NCBI RefSeq assembly: GCF_020184175.1
Contig: NC_065532.1
Location: forward strand, 7,564,001 to 7,628,000
Origin: Aphis gossypii
Lineage: Eukaryota; Arthropoda; Insecta; Hemiptera; Aphididae
Direction: 5' to 3'
DNA length: 64,000 bases
Shown one piece after another: positions 51,881 through 64,000 of the stretch. The position numbers and the translations under genes are program-made. Numbering within the stretch: position 1 is the stretch's first letter; the number at the start of each line of letters is the position of its first letter. The notes below the pieces were generated by a model. That model was given only the letters and a program-made list of their open reading frames with translations. It was not told the DNA's origin and did no database searches.

Positions 51881-53270
51881 TATGTACCTACATGCGGTTG
51901 TGGGGATATAAGCACCACGGCTGCAGTGGCTGGTAATTGAGCGCGATCGCCAGGGGTTTTCCAAGGGTCGCTCCCGTGGGGTGATTGATAACGGATGTAA
52001 GGTTTTTAAATTTGTAAAAAAAGGAAAATACCCGAAATTGACCGATCGCGAAATCGTATAATGTATAAGAATATATGAGAGCGGTCTTCATACAACAATG
52101 GAAGTCGAGCTGTTTTTCTTTTCTATGGGTTTGGGAGGAAGTCTTGTTTTCCCAACGTCCTAGAATTAAAAATGTATATAATACAACACATGGGTTTTTT
52201 CCCACTGAACGCGGTCACCAAACGTCGTATTCCTCCTCCGCCACCACTTGTCAATAACAAGAACACACGAGCTCGACCAGGGTGAAATGAGGTTATTGCT
52301 CTAGACCCGGTCGCGGCCGCAGAGTTAGATTTTTTAATTGAAAACGTTCACCGTAAACAATAATTAACGCGTTACAGATGATGTTCGTATGACTGAACGT
52401 ATCGATAAATCATGTATAATAATATATTTAAAAAATAGAAATAAAATAGTGCTACGTGCAGGCTTCCATCGCTATACATATATAATATATTAAGTTAGAG
52501 TATTCCGGAAATTATAGGTTCGTTATTAATCCCCCCCCCATAGGCTATAATTAATTATCAAATCTATTCATGCTATACGATATCGTTCACTGCGCCGTCT
52601 CGATATAGTAAATCGAGAGATTATATAAAATATTGTAATCAACGGGTAAAAATAAAAAAACAAATTGAACCATTGTCGATATCGTTAAATTTTCTAATAA
52701 TTATTATTTATTTTTCCCATGTCTGCGCCCACCGAGATCGCGAAAACTACAACGGGCCTGGGAATGCAAACATCGCGTCTATAATCTTTTTTTCCGGCGG
52801 TTCGACGGGATGGGGGGGGGGACACCAAGCATACGATCTACGCTCGCCGGGGCGGCCGTCGTCGAATTCTGCGTAGGTAAGGACTTTTGACGTAAATTAT
52901 TATTATTATTGTTATTTCTTTAGTTGTCCGCGAAACGACGGCGGTGGCAGACAGGCGCGATAGATGGACGTGCACGCCACAGCGGTGTCGGCGACGTAAA
53001 GGAAACGCGGAATAACCTCGCCAATCATTTCGGTTGATCGGTCCGAATAGCGATTAATCTTGACAACGCGCGAACCAGGTACTGGCATATATACGTAGGT
53101 ACGTATACAGTGGCTGGGATTTATCGATTTATCCTTCGTACCTCCGATACGTCGTTCATCTGTCCGCAAAGACCTTTTCGATATTTGATCTGGGTGTGCG
53201 CCGTGCGTGTACCACGGTTGCCGATGTTACCTATGTATACACGGCGATTTTTTAAACCATCAAACCCCAA
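51881..53270. promoter_or_regulatory. GC-rich block, candidate alternative first exon or regulatory region
   Basis: Several stretches rich in CG (51900-51990, 52200-52320, 52720-52870, 52920-53070) interrupt the intron-like DNA. At 52871-52882 GCGTAG|GTAAGG forms a good donor after base 52876, which would suit an alternative noncoding first exon on the plus strand. Overlapping open frames on both strands (52673-52876, 52912-53169, 53110-53397) reflect GC content and show no recognisable domain. Confidence 0.35.
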
Positions 53271-53800
53271 TCCTAAAAACAATTTTAGTAAAACTGTTAT
53301 ATTTTCACCAATCACTATTATGACGTCATATTTTTTTGTCACAGACGAAAAATACGTTTCGAGTGAAATTATTTTCTCTGATAATTTGTATACATAAGAA
53401 TCGAATTTAAAAACAGTATGTACCTATCAGTTAGGTCATAGGTAATTGTATTTGAGTATGTTTAAACGTATACTTGATGAGTCGGTCAACAATTATTATA
53501 GTTACGGGTTTAAAGTAACGACTAATGATTAATTTGTTCGGAATTTAATTTTTATACATTGAAAATATTAAAATCTTCCAAAAAAAATATTTATTTTTAG
53601 AGTTTGAAATCAATAACGTATATTGTTTACTGTATTTTTAAAACAAGATAAACACTAAAACTGAAAAAAAATAATATAGCAATAATATTATGGTGAAAAT
53701 TAAATTTTTGTAAAACTAAATACTTTTTACGAGAAGATTGTATTTACTGTTAAAAAAAATCACCCAGTATAAAATAATATTATAATACATAATTTACTTC
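53271..53800. other. AT-rich spacer between GC-rich blocks
   Basis: No feature recognised. Confidence 0.4.
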
Positions 53801-54110
53801 GGTTAACCGGTGAACGGCGGCGACGGACCGAGTGTAGCTGAAAAATCTAGCGATCACCAAACGTTGGATGAGATGGTAAAAGAGGATTTTCTTACTCAAG
53901 TATAGTATAATATGGCATCACTTCCCCTCACACACACACACGACACACGACAGTCATCCGTCTCGCGCCACCTCATCCTGAGAGGGAGTCCATCATCGTG
54001 CTAGTTTTTCTTCTTTTTATCAAGTCCGCCTAGCAGCTCGAATTTTCCACGTCATTCACACTGACGTCCATCCCGTATTATATTATGACGCGACACGAGT
54101 ATACGTATAA
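53801..54110. other. Second GC-rich block
   Basis: Contains GGTTAACCGGTGAACGGCGG, a CA-rich microsatellite (53930-53950) and GC-rich sequence without open frames. May be a regulatory element of the gene that begins at 39.4 kb. Confidence 0.3.
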
Positions 54111-57100
54111 TATGTAACATTATTTCTTCGGTGGCGAAGTTACACGGCGTATAAATAATTTACAAAAGCTCTTATCAACGTACACCGTTATCGCAGATAT
54201 TTCTTTAGAAACGATTTAGGCTCAATAATTGTTTTACTCGTTTTAGAGTTTAAATAAACCGTTAGAAAAAATATTAAATGATTTAAATTTAAAAAAATGA
54301 AAATGAATAACTTAATTCAAAGTTTTACACTATGTAATAACTGGTAAAAATGTTGATAGAATGATTGCAAATTATACCGATAAGTATAAACCTACATATA
54401 TTTACCGGCACTGTACGTGGATTAATTTATTGAGCGATCATATTGTGTGTATGAACAAAATATGTAAGTACCTCTTAACAGGTAAAAACAAAAATAATTT
54501 AACTGTTGGTTTAATTTTAAAATGATGTCAATTTTCTGAAACGTATCGTATAATATTGGCATTTGGCCATTTGGAGATAGTTTGTTATCCATCGTCCTTG
54601 GGTTTTTGTGTGCTTGTACAGTTGTACGTTATCTTTACGCATATATTATAATATACATGTAGGTATTTGATTTTTGAAATTTCTAAAAAGAAAAAACAAT
54701 AATTATAATGTGGTTGTTCTTCGTTTATAATACATGTTTTACATTTTTAATGCTTTTTTTTTTGAATATTTCAGTGAAAAATTTACGCAAATTAAGTAAC
54801 TATTATAGGAGGTATATCTTTATAATTTCTGTATCAGTTGTAAATATTTATATCATATTATTGCAGAGTGTGAAATATCAACTAAAAGTTTGTATTTTAA
54901 GATGGTATTAAAAAATTATATTCTCAGTGCAGTATAAAATAAATAGTTTAATCGTTTTTAATATTTAGACATTTAGTAGACAATTTGGGACATCATTTGA
55001 GTATCCATAAATTATATGCTTGCTGAATTGCTACACTTTTATATTTTTTACTTCGTTTAAGTTCCCAAATGGAGTAAAATAAATTATAATAATAATTGTA
55101 TTTTGAGTTACATTATGTACATTATTAATTTGGAAAAAAGTTAATTTACATTTTTTTTGAGTACCTACTTGGCTTACATTCATGTCAAAAAAGTAAACAC
55201 AAGTACTCTACAAACAGTAATTAGCTGTTAGACTTTTGAAAAATCATAAATTAACTCTTTTTTCAGACAATTATTTATTTGAGAATACTTAAGTTAATTT
55301 TACTTCAGAGTTCATAAATGTATTTAAAACAAAACACAATACTCAAATATGATATAGATCTCTTTCAGGCTATTCTTATGCAATAATTTATGATTCTATA
55401 TCATATTATAATACCATATGCAATATGCATAATGCATATATATATATTTAGAAAAATGCAACAATCAAAATAATTGTAATTGAAAGTCGAATTAATACCA
55501 TTAAACTATACAGTTAAATAACTGGTTAAACCCACAAATTCTAAGTATAATATTCGTAATTTAATCATTTTTTATTTTGATAAAATAGTACATAATCACA
55601 CTGTAATTTGGGTATAAAGAACAACATCATAATATTCCTTTTACGAGTAGCATTATCAATTCTTCAAAGAAAATTATAATCTATAATTATTTTACATACC
55701 TACTACACTTAACACTTAATTTGCATAGGTACCATGCAGTTTATGGTAAACTTAAGGGATAATGACAATAATAATTGGAATTTCAATACCTAAACACTCA
55801 TTAATTTGAAACAAACAGTTCCATTATTATTCAAATACACTATTTGACTAAAATTTGTAAATACTAAATAGACAGCTACTAAAATTAACATATACAAAAC
55901 ACAGTAATACTTAGTACCTACATTATCGTTAAATAACTGAATTTGTTTAGTCGTTTATTAGTAATAATAGTTGCAATTTATTGCTTTATTTTGTGACTAA
56001 GCATTACGCCATGGCAATTACAATATTAAAAATATTAGTAATATATTAATATTATATATTAAAGTATATATATATGTATATATATACATAAATAATATAC
56101 AGTTTGGTTAATTATGAGATAGTAAAAAGGGAAATATTCCATAAGTGCATTTGACAAGAATAGTATTAAAACATTTAAAACTGTCGATATGATGTAAATT
56201 AGAGGTCTAATGTTAGAATTTAAATTTGAAATAAATAGGAATAACAAATTATTAGTGTCTAATCAACGGTTGCTCTGTATATTATTTTTTTTTCATAAAT
56301 TGCGTAAAAAGGTAGGAACCCTTAATTTTTGGAATACCTGGTGACATTTTTGAGGTATACCTATATATAACATTATATTATGACAAACTATCATTAGATT
56401 GCTTCCTTTTTTAATGGGCTATAAACATTTTGTATTGACTGACATCCTTTTTTTACACAAGGCTTGTGTCAAAAAAAAAAAAAAATTCATTTGGCTGGTA
56501 GCTACCGAGCTTTAACTTAATCTGCAGTAATATTTTCATTACTCCATTTGATACTTCGTGTTGATGAACATAGTATAATAGTACCTATTGCGATATGTGT
56601 ATAACAATATTGATGACATTACTTGCATTCTGGATGTTGATAGTTTTGAAAAGATTTTTCAACGATGCATTTTGAATTTAATAGGGATAATAGCTGATAA
56701 AACAATTTTTACACAATGAGATTAACGAAAAAAAAAATAGTCGTGTAAGTCTTTTGGTAGTGTTGTCTTTGTAGCATTATATGTCTACAATTGGATATTT
56801 ATTACAGTGAATAATTCGTTGATAATATTTGTAAGTATAAAATAATTCATCTCATCGATAACTATTCTAACTAATCAGACACAACAAGATGAAAAATAAT
56901 GGTAAGATAAATTTAATTTATTGCAGTATATCGATGTTTTTCACGATTGTTTTACGATTAGTTCAAATAATATTATAAGCCTAGATATATTACAATAAAT
57001 TATGTAAAATCAGTCAAGTCTAAAAGATATCTTTTTATGGCTGTTGTCGTGGAACTACAATAGTTTAATATGCTATTTCTAAAATATTTCGAGACATTTT

Positions 57101-60100
57101 ATTTAATAAGTTCATTTTTACTAGGATCAAACATATAAAAAATATAAAAAAATATTCACTCATAGTTAAAAAAAAAAAATAATAAGTTAAATACAAGTCC
57201 ACATAAAATTAGCTTAACGGGTGTGGTATATATCTTAACCATAACGTTATTGCACATTTATCCTTAAACCTAAACCATTATTAAATTAATATATATATTA
57301 TTTTTATATAAAAATGTACGTTGAAAAAGTTTTAGGTTTGCGTATGCCGCTTTACCAACTCCCCTATGTAGTCATCCCTGATTATGAGTTGTTTATTACG
57401 AACGATTTAAGTACCAAATAAATAGTACCATATTATAGTATACGCATTTTAATTAATGCAGCTTAAATATTTTTTAATATTATCACTAAAAATAACCATT
57501 GATCATTAATAAATTCGAAAAAAATAAATTACTGTAAAAGATATTATAATGTGCCAATGTTAGGTAGTGGTGTATACTCGTATTATAGGATAAGAAAAAA
57601 TAAAAAGGTGCGGGAAATACACAATAGGTTTATGTCAAATGTAAATACAGATTTAGCGATAAAAACCTCGAATGAGCTGGTCTATATCTAGAGATTTAGT
57701 TATGTAGAAAAAAATCCATGACTAAGAAATAGTTTACATTAAAAATCCGATATAAAGTTGAATAAATAGAATCAAAGAAGATCTAAATAAGTAGAACCAA
57801 ATTTTAAAATATATAGAGACAGTAAAGATAGTAAGGTGGAAGGGAGAAGGTGTGGTGCAAAAAAGGTTCTCAACCTTCTTTATTTAATGTAAATATAAAT
57901 GTAATTAACGTTAGTTTGTTAGCGTTATTTACCCAATTGACCATAGAAAACGAAATAAGGGTAATATATTATTATTCTTTACATAAAAATATGTTTATTA
58001 AAACAATATTATACTACGTAACAGTCCTTATGGCTGAGTACATGGATACTTACCTTAACTAAAATTGTATTTTCAATTAACGCTTAACACTTATGACTTG
58101 GAGGCACTAAATGATTTCATTATAAGTATTATTTATACATTTTACATTTAAAATTTAAATGCAAACATATTTATGTAAACTCAAAATGCAAATAATAGTG
58201 TGTAAAAACTGAGAATGAATATTTTATTATCCAGCATTATGTTTTTGCCTTGAATTTATTTTAATGCGAATTGAACTCCGAAAAAAATAAATTTTACTCG
58301 TATAATATTACTTTGATATTTCATGATGGTATTTATTTAAAAAGTTAGTACCATAAAAATGATAACCATATTTTCGGTAGCCTGATAATTTTATTTTCAT
58401 TATTTTTTTATACTTTGTTTTACTGAAAGGATCTTTAAATTTAATTTTATAATATTAAAAATAAGTTAAATAATAAAAATTATAAAATAGTTTAATATAT
58501 TTAAACAATATGCGTATACACTTATACATAGGATATATTATAGGTACCTATATTATATTTTCGTGTATAGGTATTAAGCACAGATTGTTACACATATAAT
58601 GGTAAATTGATTAACACATGTTGCTGCTTAGAATACTGTTAGATTGTGTTTTAATAACTATGGACACTTATTTCTCTATCGTCACACAAAAAGTTTAAAG
58701 AGAACACTAAAGTTTTCTCAACATAAACAGATGTAAATGTATTTTACATTTACTATCCATTAAAATCTTGTGAAATAATCATGTAAGTGTGCCCATATTA
58801 TATATTCCAATAATATACATATTTAATTAGTTTCACTATCAAAATTTAAACATATTTAATTACTGTTATTAATCTAAGAATATATTATAAATGGATTTTA
58901 TATAGTTGTGATCTATTTAAATGTAAAAATTAATTTTAAAGACTTGTAGAATTGATTATTCGTCACAAGTGTTTTGTAGATTTATTGATTTTAAGTAAAT
59001 TGGAATCTAAATAGGTTTATTATTGTTTTATTATTGAATCTACCTACGCATATTTAATAAATAGAAAACAATAAAATCTACAATTTTATAATTTTTACAA
59101 TGTGTTAAAATATGTGTTTACATAACGTTAGGTACCCGATTACAAATTATAATGCATATGACCACCATCATATAGAATCAGTTTCACAATCTATCTGAAT
59201 TAAATAAATATTACTATATTTTTTCGATCGAATAAAATAAATCTTTTTGATTTTTGTTTGTCTAAAATGTTATTGTTTTTTTTTTTGCATTTGAGAATAA
59301 TATTCATATTAGAGATGAAAAATTTTTCAAGTATCTTCATTTTACATAGAAATAAATGTAGAGATTTCATGGATAGATCAAGTGATATAATTTATTGCAC
59401 TTTTGAATTTTAATAAAAATAGGTTTCTCTTAATTTATTAATAAAATAAAAGTACTTCAGGTTTAATGAAATAAATGTTTAAAACATTTTAAAATATCTT
59501 TATATTAATAAAGTAATACCTATTACTTACAAATTCGTATAACTCAAGTGATATATTTAATATTTATCTATTTAAGTAGGTATGTACAGTTTTAAATCAA
59601 AAGTGCTTTGTAATAATGTTAGTTTTATTTTAATTAGTAAATATTTATAAATCACATTATTTTATTATTATATTTATTATTTGTATATTCATTATGACAA
59701 ATAACCATTATAGTTTTCCTAATGTCATATTTGATAACAGAATATCACTGTAATATCTGAAAATAAACGAAATTTTTTTTCTACCATTTAAAGTATCTTT
59801 GCGCAGGTATATTTTTATTTACAATCCTCTGAAAATAACGATCACAACCAAATTGTGGTTAATCTTAAACGTCAAAACTAACAAATATTTCAAGCATGGT
59901 AGCATAATATAATATATTATATTATATTATGTGCTATGTAAAAATCACCAAAATGCTACAAAAGATTATTATAAATGTTTTGATAAACTCAACTTTATTT
60001 CAACTGGAAAGCAAAGTAACATTAAAAACAGAAAACTCACGTTATAAATTATAGAAGCATTTTTTTTTTTTTTTTTTTTATAATTTCTCATGATGACGGA

Positions 60101-63100
60101 ATATTTGTATAAGTACATACTTTAACCTTGTTATTATAAATGATGTAAGTATAGAATATCATTCTGTGCAATCGGCTTATGGTTCGTAGAAACAAAATAC
60201 AAAGTTTATCATTTCATTTCATCTTTAATGAAAATTAGTTTGAACAGAAAACGTATAGAAACGCAGAACAATAAATAATGCACGTATAGATTTAAAAAAT
60301 ATAATTACACCGTATCGAGTGTCTATATGTAAGTCTACAGCAGAATAATTTTGACAACATTAAGCTCCTTACGTCCACGGTATTGGTACTACAAAGTACA
60401 GACGACCGAATAGCATTGAGCTCGGAAAAACGGAGCATATAGAAAATATAATATACACACTACCTAATACTAGTTATACTCGCAATAAATAACACGTCAC
60501 ATTGTTACAGAAATATTTTAATTTTTAAAACTCAATTTTTCTTTTTCATTTTTTCAGAAAAAACTTGTAAAATGTTTTATTTAATGTACCTACCTACCTC
60601 GCGGTGTAAGTATTCGAAAGGTACGGTGACACACTGACACGTGCTACGTGTCTAAGTTTCACACGTCGTTGTCGATATTGCTTTTATGGTTCTTGTCAAC
60701 CGTTGTCAAAACGAGATATATCTCGTGCGTTTTTATTTATTTTTTTCTTGTTTGATGTACATCGTTTCTGTTTGTTATTACAACTTTCTTCAATGACCGC
60801 AATTGGACATTCTCGTAAAAGAGGGATATCGACCATAAAATATATTTTTATCTCTATTTATGCTTGTCTCTACGTATTACGTTTTCACGTAAGTATATAA
60901 GTAGGTACACTGTACTTCATATTGTGGTGTGCTAATCGTGCCCAATAATAATTTATGGTAAAAAATATAATGAAAAAAAAATAGTATTTACAACAGTATG
61001 ATAATAACTTAACGGGGCTCTAGTGGGACTTTTGTGGTCAAATATAAGTACATGTACTATATCTTATTAAATTCATTTTAATCATATTCCAGATTCCTAA
61101 ATTTAATAACTTATTGTTGAATTAAACCGGCATATCACGCAAAATGTTGCCTAAATGGTGTTTGAAGTATCGAGCGAAAAATATTCGACGATTTTATATT
61201 TATCCATCGAATATTAATTATTTGAATACAATACAAAACTTTGCTGCAGTGTATTGTACATCGAATTTCCAGAACTGTATTTCTTTTAAATGTCTTAAGC
61301 GTTGAATAAAAGAAAAATAAAGAATATTATTTCATCGTCGAATTTTCTCAAGAAGTCTGAAACAGATCATCAAAAAGTTTGTATCTTTGAAAAGAGAAGG
61401 TATAATTTAAATCTCAATAAAATCAAAAGTAAATGAGTTTTTTTATAATTATTAGATATACAAGCGAAAGACAGCACAAATTAAATTACCGTTCAAATAA
61501 TAAAATCTATTATTATAAGATTTAAATTGTTAACCAATTATCTAAAACAAGCGATTAAAATAAATTATTAACATGCATCTTGAAAATTTTCGTACGTATA
61601 TAATTATTATAATTATTGTACTTACATTGCCTTTAGTATTGAGCCGTATTTATAGAAATGCATTTAAAAGTATAATTCAAATTACTTTAAGTCTTGAATT
61701 TTTACATAAATCATCAATAATGCCCTCAAATCAAAAATAGCAAGATAATTTAATAGTTAAGATATTTTTGTGGTCCATAATATTTGTTATTCAATATTAG
61801 AGAAATAATAAATGTTTTAATCGTTTATAATTTTATTGAACATCGAATACAACTATTTATGATTGTCACTTTTATTTACCGAGATTGGATGATGACGCGT
61901 CTTTCATAGAAGTTAGACAATTTTTATGATATCACCTTATCTGTTGCACACTGTACACTATGCCTGTGCATTTTTCGGGGAAGTTTGAAAAGCCCTATAA
62001 TTTATCACTATGTTATCGTTGTGTAAAATTGCTTTTTAAAAGTTTTTTAGAAATAATTATTTACTGAGTTTGAAATAATAAATTACCGTATTCAGTTAAA
62101 CTAATTTTGTAATTAAATTAGTTACCACCTTATTGGAATGATTGGAATAATATACTAATATGTTGACCAAAACAATAAATTAAATTTTTTTTTTCATATT
62201 TTATATATTATTATTAGATTTTGTTGATAAAAAATAACAAGGTCTACAAAAATAGTTTAAAAAGAGTACAATTAAAGTCTGATAAAAATATAAAATTGGG
62301 AAATGAGGAAAATTAATATTAATTGTTATTCAATTTAATTTATACATTTATACAAACAGTTTTATAAGTGATTAAAGTTATTTACTATAATATTAATAAA
62401 TATTTTTAACAACAAATGGGATACTTCAAAGTGCATATTTGAATTTTTAAAATTACTTTAACTTTTCTTAAAATAACAAAAAAATGTAAGGTTATTGATA
62501 ATTTTCAAACTACAAGATTATAATGCATTGACGATATTATAATTGTCCGTGATTTTTCATACGCGTTTTACTTTTAAACTACCCAAGTTTAAACTTCATG
62601 AATTACGAAAATATTGACTGTATATACTTAATTTTAGGACTTTATAGGTTTATAACTTGATATTTTAACTTAAAGGTTATTTGACCATATTTCAATTAAA
62701 CTTTGTCTAAAAATTCTTAACTAACAAATTGTTGTTCACAATATATCAAAATTTATTGATATCAATATTTTTTAATTTACGACGTCAAAACGTAATTTTA
62801 AGTATTGGGTATCAATATGTTATAACTAATTACTTCATTTTAAAAAGGTACACAATTAGTTGTTACTAAGTATCATATTATTTTGATATATTAATTATTT
62901 GAATGGCAAATGGCTAAATAAACATTCAAACTTTGAAAAAATGTCCCATGTAGATTGCCATGTATTGGTAGTGTATACATATACTATTATAATAAACCAT
63001 GTTTCGTTTCGAATCTCATTTTCTCTAATGTTTAACTATAAACTAAATTTTTAGTTTATGTTTATACACTTGTTGTATAATGAACGAATTCACTACTTAA

Positions 63101-64000
63101 TCAAATTTTTTCTAGAGCTCTAAAACAAGTAATGTTTAGTCACGTGTACGAATGAATAATGCCATTAGTTACACGATTTTCTGTAATAATAAAATTTCCA
63201 TGGTCCATGAATTACTGTGAATTTTTAGATTTTGAGCAAGCGATGCAACTACGCAAGTGTTGGTCTTACAATTTGTTATTTTTATGCAAAATTAGCTTTC
63301 AACCAGCTAAATTTTGGTTTTGTTTTTGTAATTTAAAAATCAATACATTGCGGCTTAGAAAAGTAAAATAAAAAAATCATTATAAAACATTTCAACATTT
63401 TTACGCAAAATCGGTTTAACGGAAAGACACATTGTTCAAGAACGATTGAATTTTAAATTTATATCAAAATGTATATTCAAACACATTACAACGATTTATT
63501 CTCTAACAATAATTATTGTTCGTTTTAGTCGGTATGTCAGTATTGGTTTAAGTTAATAAAAATAATACATTTGTATATTTAAATATCTATGTAGTGGTAT
63601 TTTTGTTAAATATTTTTTTCAATCTTACTGTATTAAGTATTAATAATAATTCTTTACATATATGAAACCGTACAAAAAATACTACTTCGTATTCCCTCGC
63701 CGTCGTTCCAATTGTTTATGTTTCTCCGTTGGACCAACTCCACTGGGAGTGATGTTCACAACACGTGAAAAAATTCTACTCTTCAAATAGAAGTGAATAG
63801 TGGTAAACTAGACATACTATCTATTCCTACCAAGTGACATGACATTGACAAAGACTAGGTAATAAAGTCGTTTCAACAAATAAAAATAACGAAAAAATTC
63901 AATATAAATACATAAATATCAAAACATAGCTTTTGAAATAGAGATGATTATATGCTGTCTACGCTCAAAACTGTTTTTCGCATTCGATAATTTATTATTG
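54111..64000. other. Noncoding AT-rich region to the right edge
   Basis: No convincing exon, RNA gene or bounded mobile element. Short open frames at 54708-54911, 57850-58062, 60703-60900 and 63159-63371 are AT-rich and featureless. Less AT-rich patches at 60360-60720 and 63660-63790 have no recognisable coding. Poly(T) occurs at 60061-60079. Confidence 0.45.
60711..60726. repeat. 16-bp perfect palindrome
   Basis: ACGAGATATATCTCGT, about 65 bp after a second dyad, GACACGTGCTACGTGTC, which contains an E-box-like CACGTG. Possibly a protein-binding cluster; unproven. Confidence 0.4.

Noticed and set aside
52912..53397. Three overlapping frames of 73-95 codons in the GC-rich block
   Set aside because: Stops are rare there because GC content is higher; no domain or splice structure supports coding.
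63675..63800. 42-codon frame beginning MKPYKKYYFVFPRRRS
   Set aside because: Too short, no splice donor or family resemblance; may be chance in a less AT-rich patch.

Overview
The window looks like AT-rich nuclear DNA from an insect, most likely an aphid. This is inferred from base composition, long homopolymer and AT tracts, intron-split genes with GT..AG junctions, and the mix of RTE, Jockey, hAT and foldback elements. No bacterial, organellar or viral gene organisation is seen. Gene density is very low: one multi-exon gene family, one CpG-rich 5' exon, and mostly transposon remains.

Left part (1-27 kb). Bases 802-2145 are a young 5'-truncated RTE-type LINE with an open reverse transcriptase frame, a (GAA)n tail and a 10-bp target-site duplication. 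It is followed by a degenerating cluster of GH18 chitinase-like genes. Copy 1 (minus, 3099-3627) keeps two exons. Copy 2 (plus, 8685-9624) keeps a signal-peptide exon and two more, with a +1 frameshift. Copy 3 (plus, 20219-26132) is nearly complete: eight exons whose phases all fit, about 345 codons, but a stop at codon 6 in the signal-peptide exon. Copy 4 survives only as a ruined exon 1 at 12351-12396. Two terminal-exon relics (5849-6005 minus, 7167-7328 plus) lie head to head in a large inverted repeat. In all three copies that retain the catalytic region, the acidic residues of the GH18 DGxDxDWE motif are gone, so this is a non-enzymatic chitinase-like family. Shared upstream blocks (11983-12396, 19811-20273) and shared downstream blocks (18972-19520, 26340-26710) show that copies 3 and 4 arose by tandem duplication. 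The gap between copy 4's two blocks now holds a broken ZMYM1-like hAT gene and a 27-bp tandem repeat.

Middle (27-39.4 kb). Noncoding AT-rich DNA with a full copy of a 1.3-kb repeat that has inverted repeats near its ends (31156-32515; other copies at 10606-11854 and 20718-21128), plus a decayed LINE reverse transcriptase at 35390-35985.

Right part (39.4-64 kb). A CpG-rich island at 39440-40128 ends in a strong splice donor (CAG|GTGAGT). I read it as the promoter and noncoding first exon of a plus-strand gene whose body starts with a very long intron. No convincing coding exon is visible from there to the right edge. GC-rich blocks at 51.9-53.3 kb and 53.8-54.1 kb could be alternative first exons or regulatory modules. 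The downstream gene cannot be named from this window.
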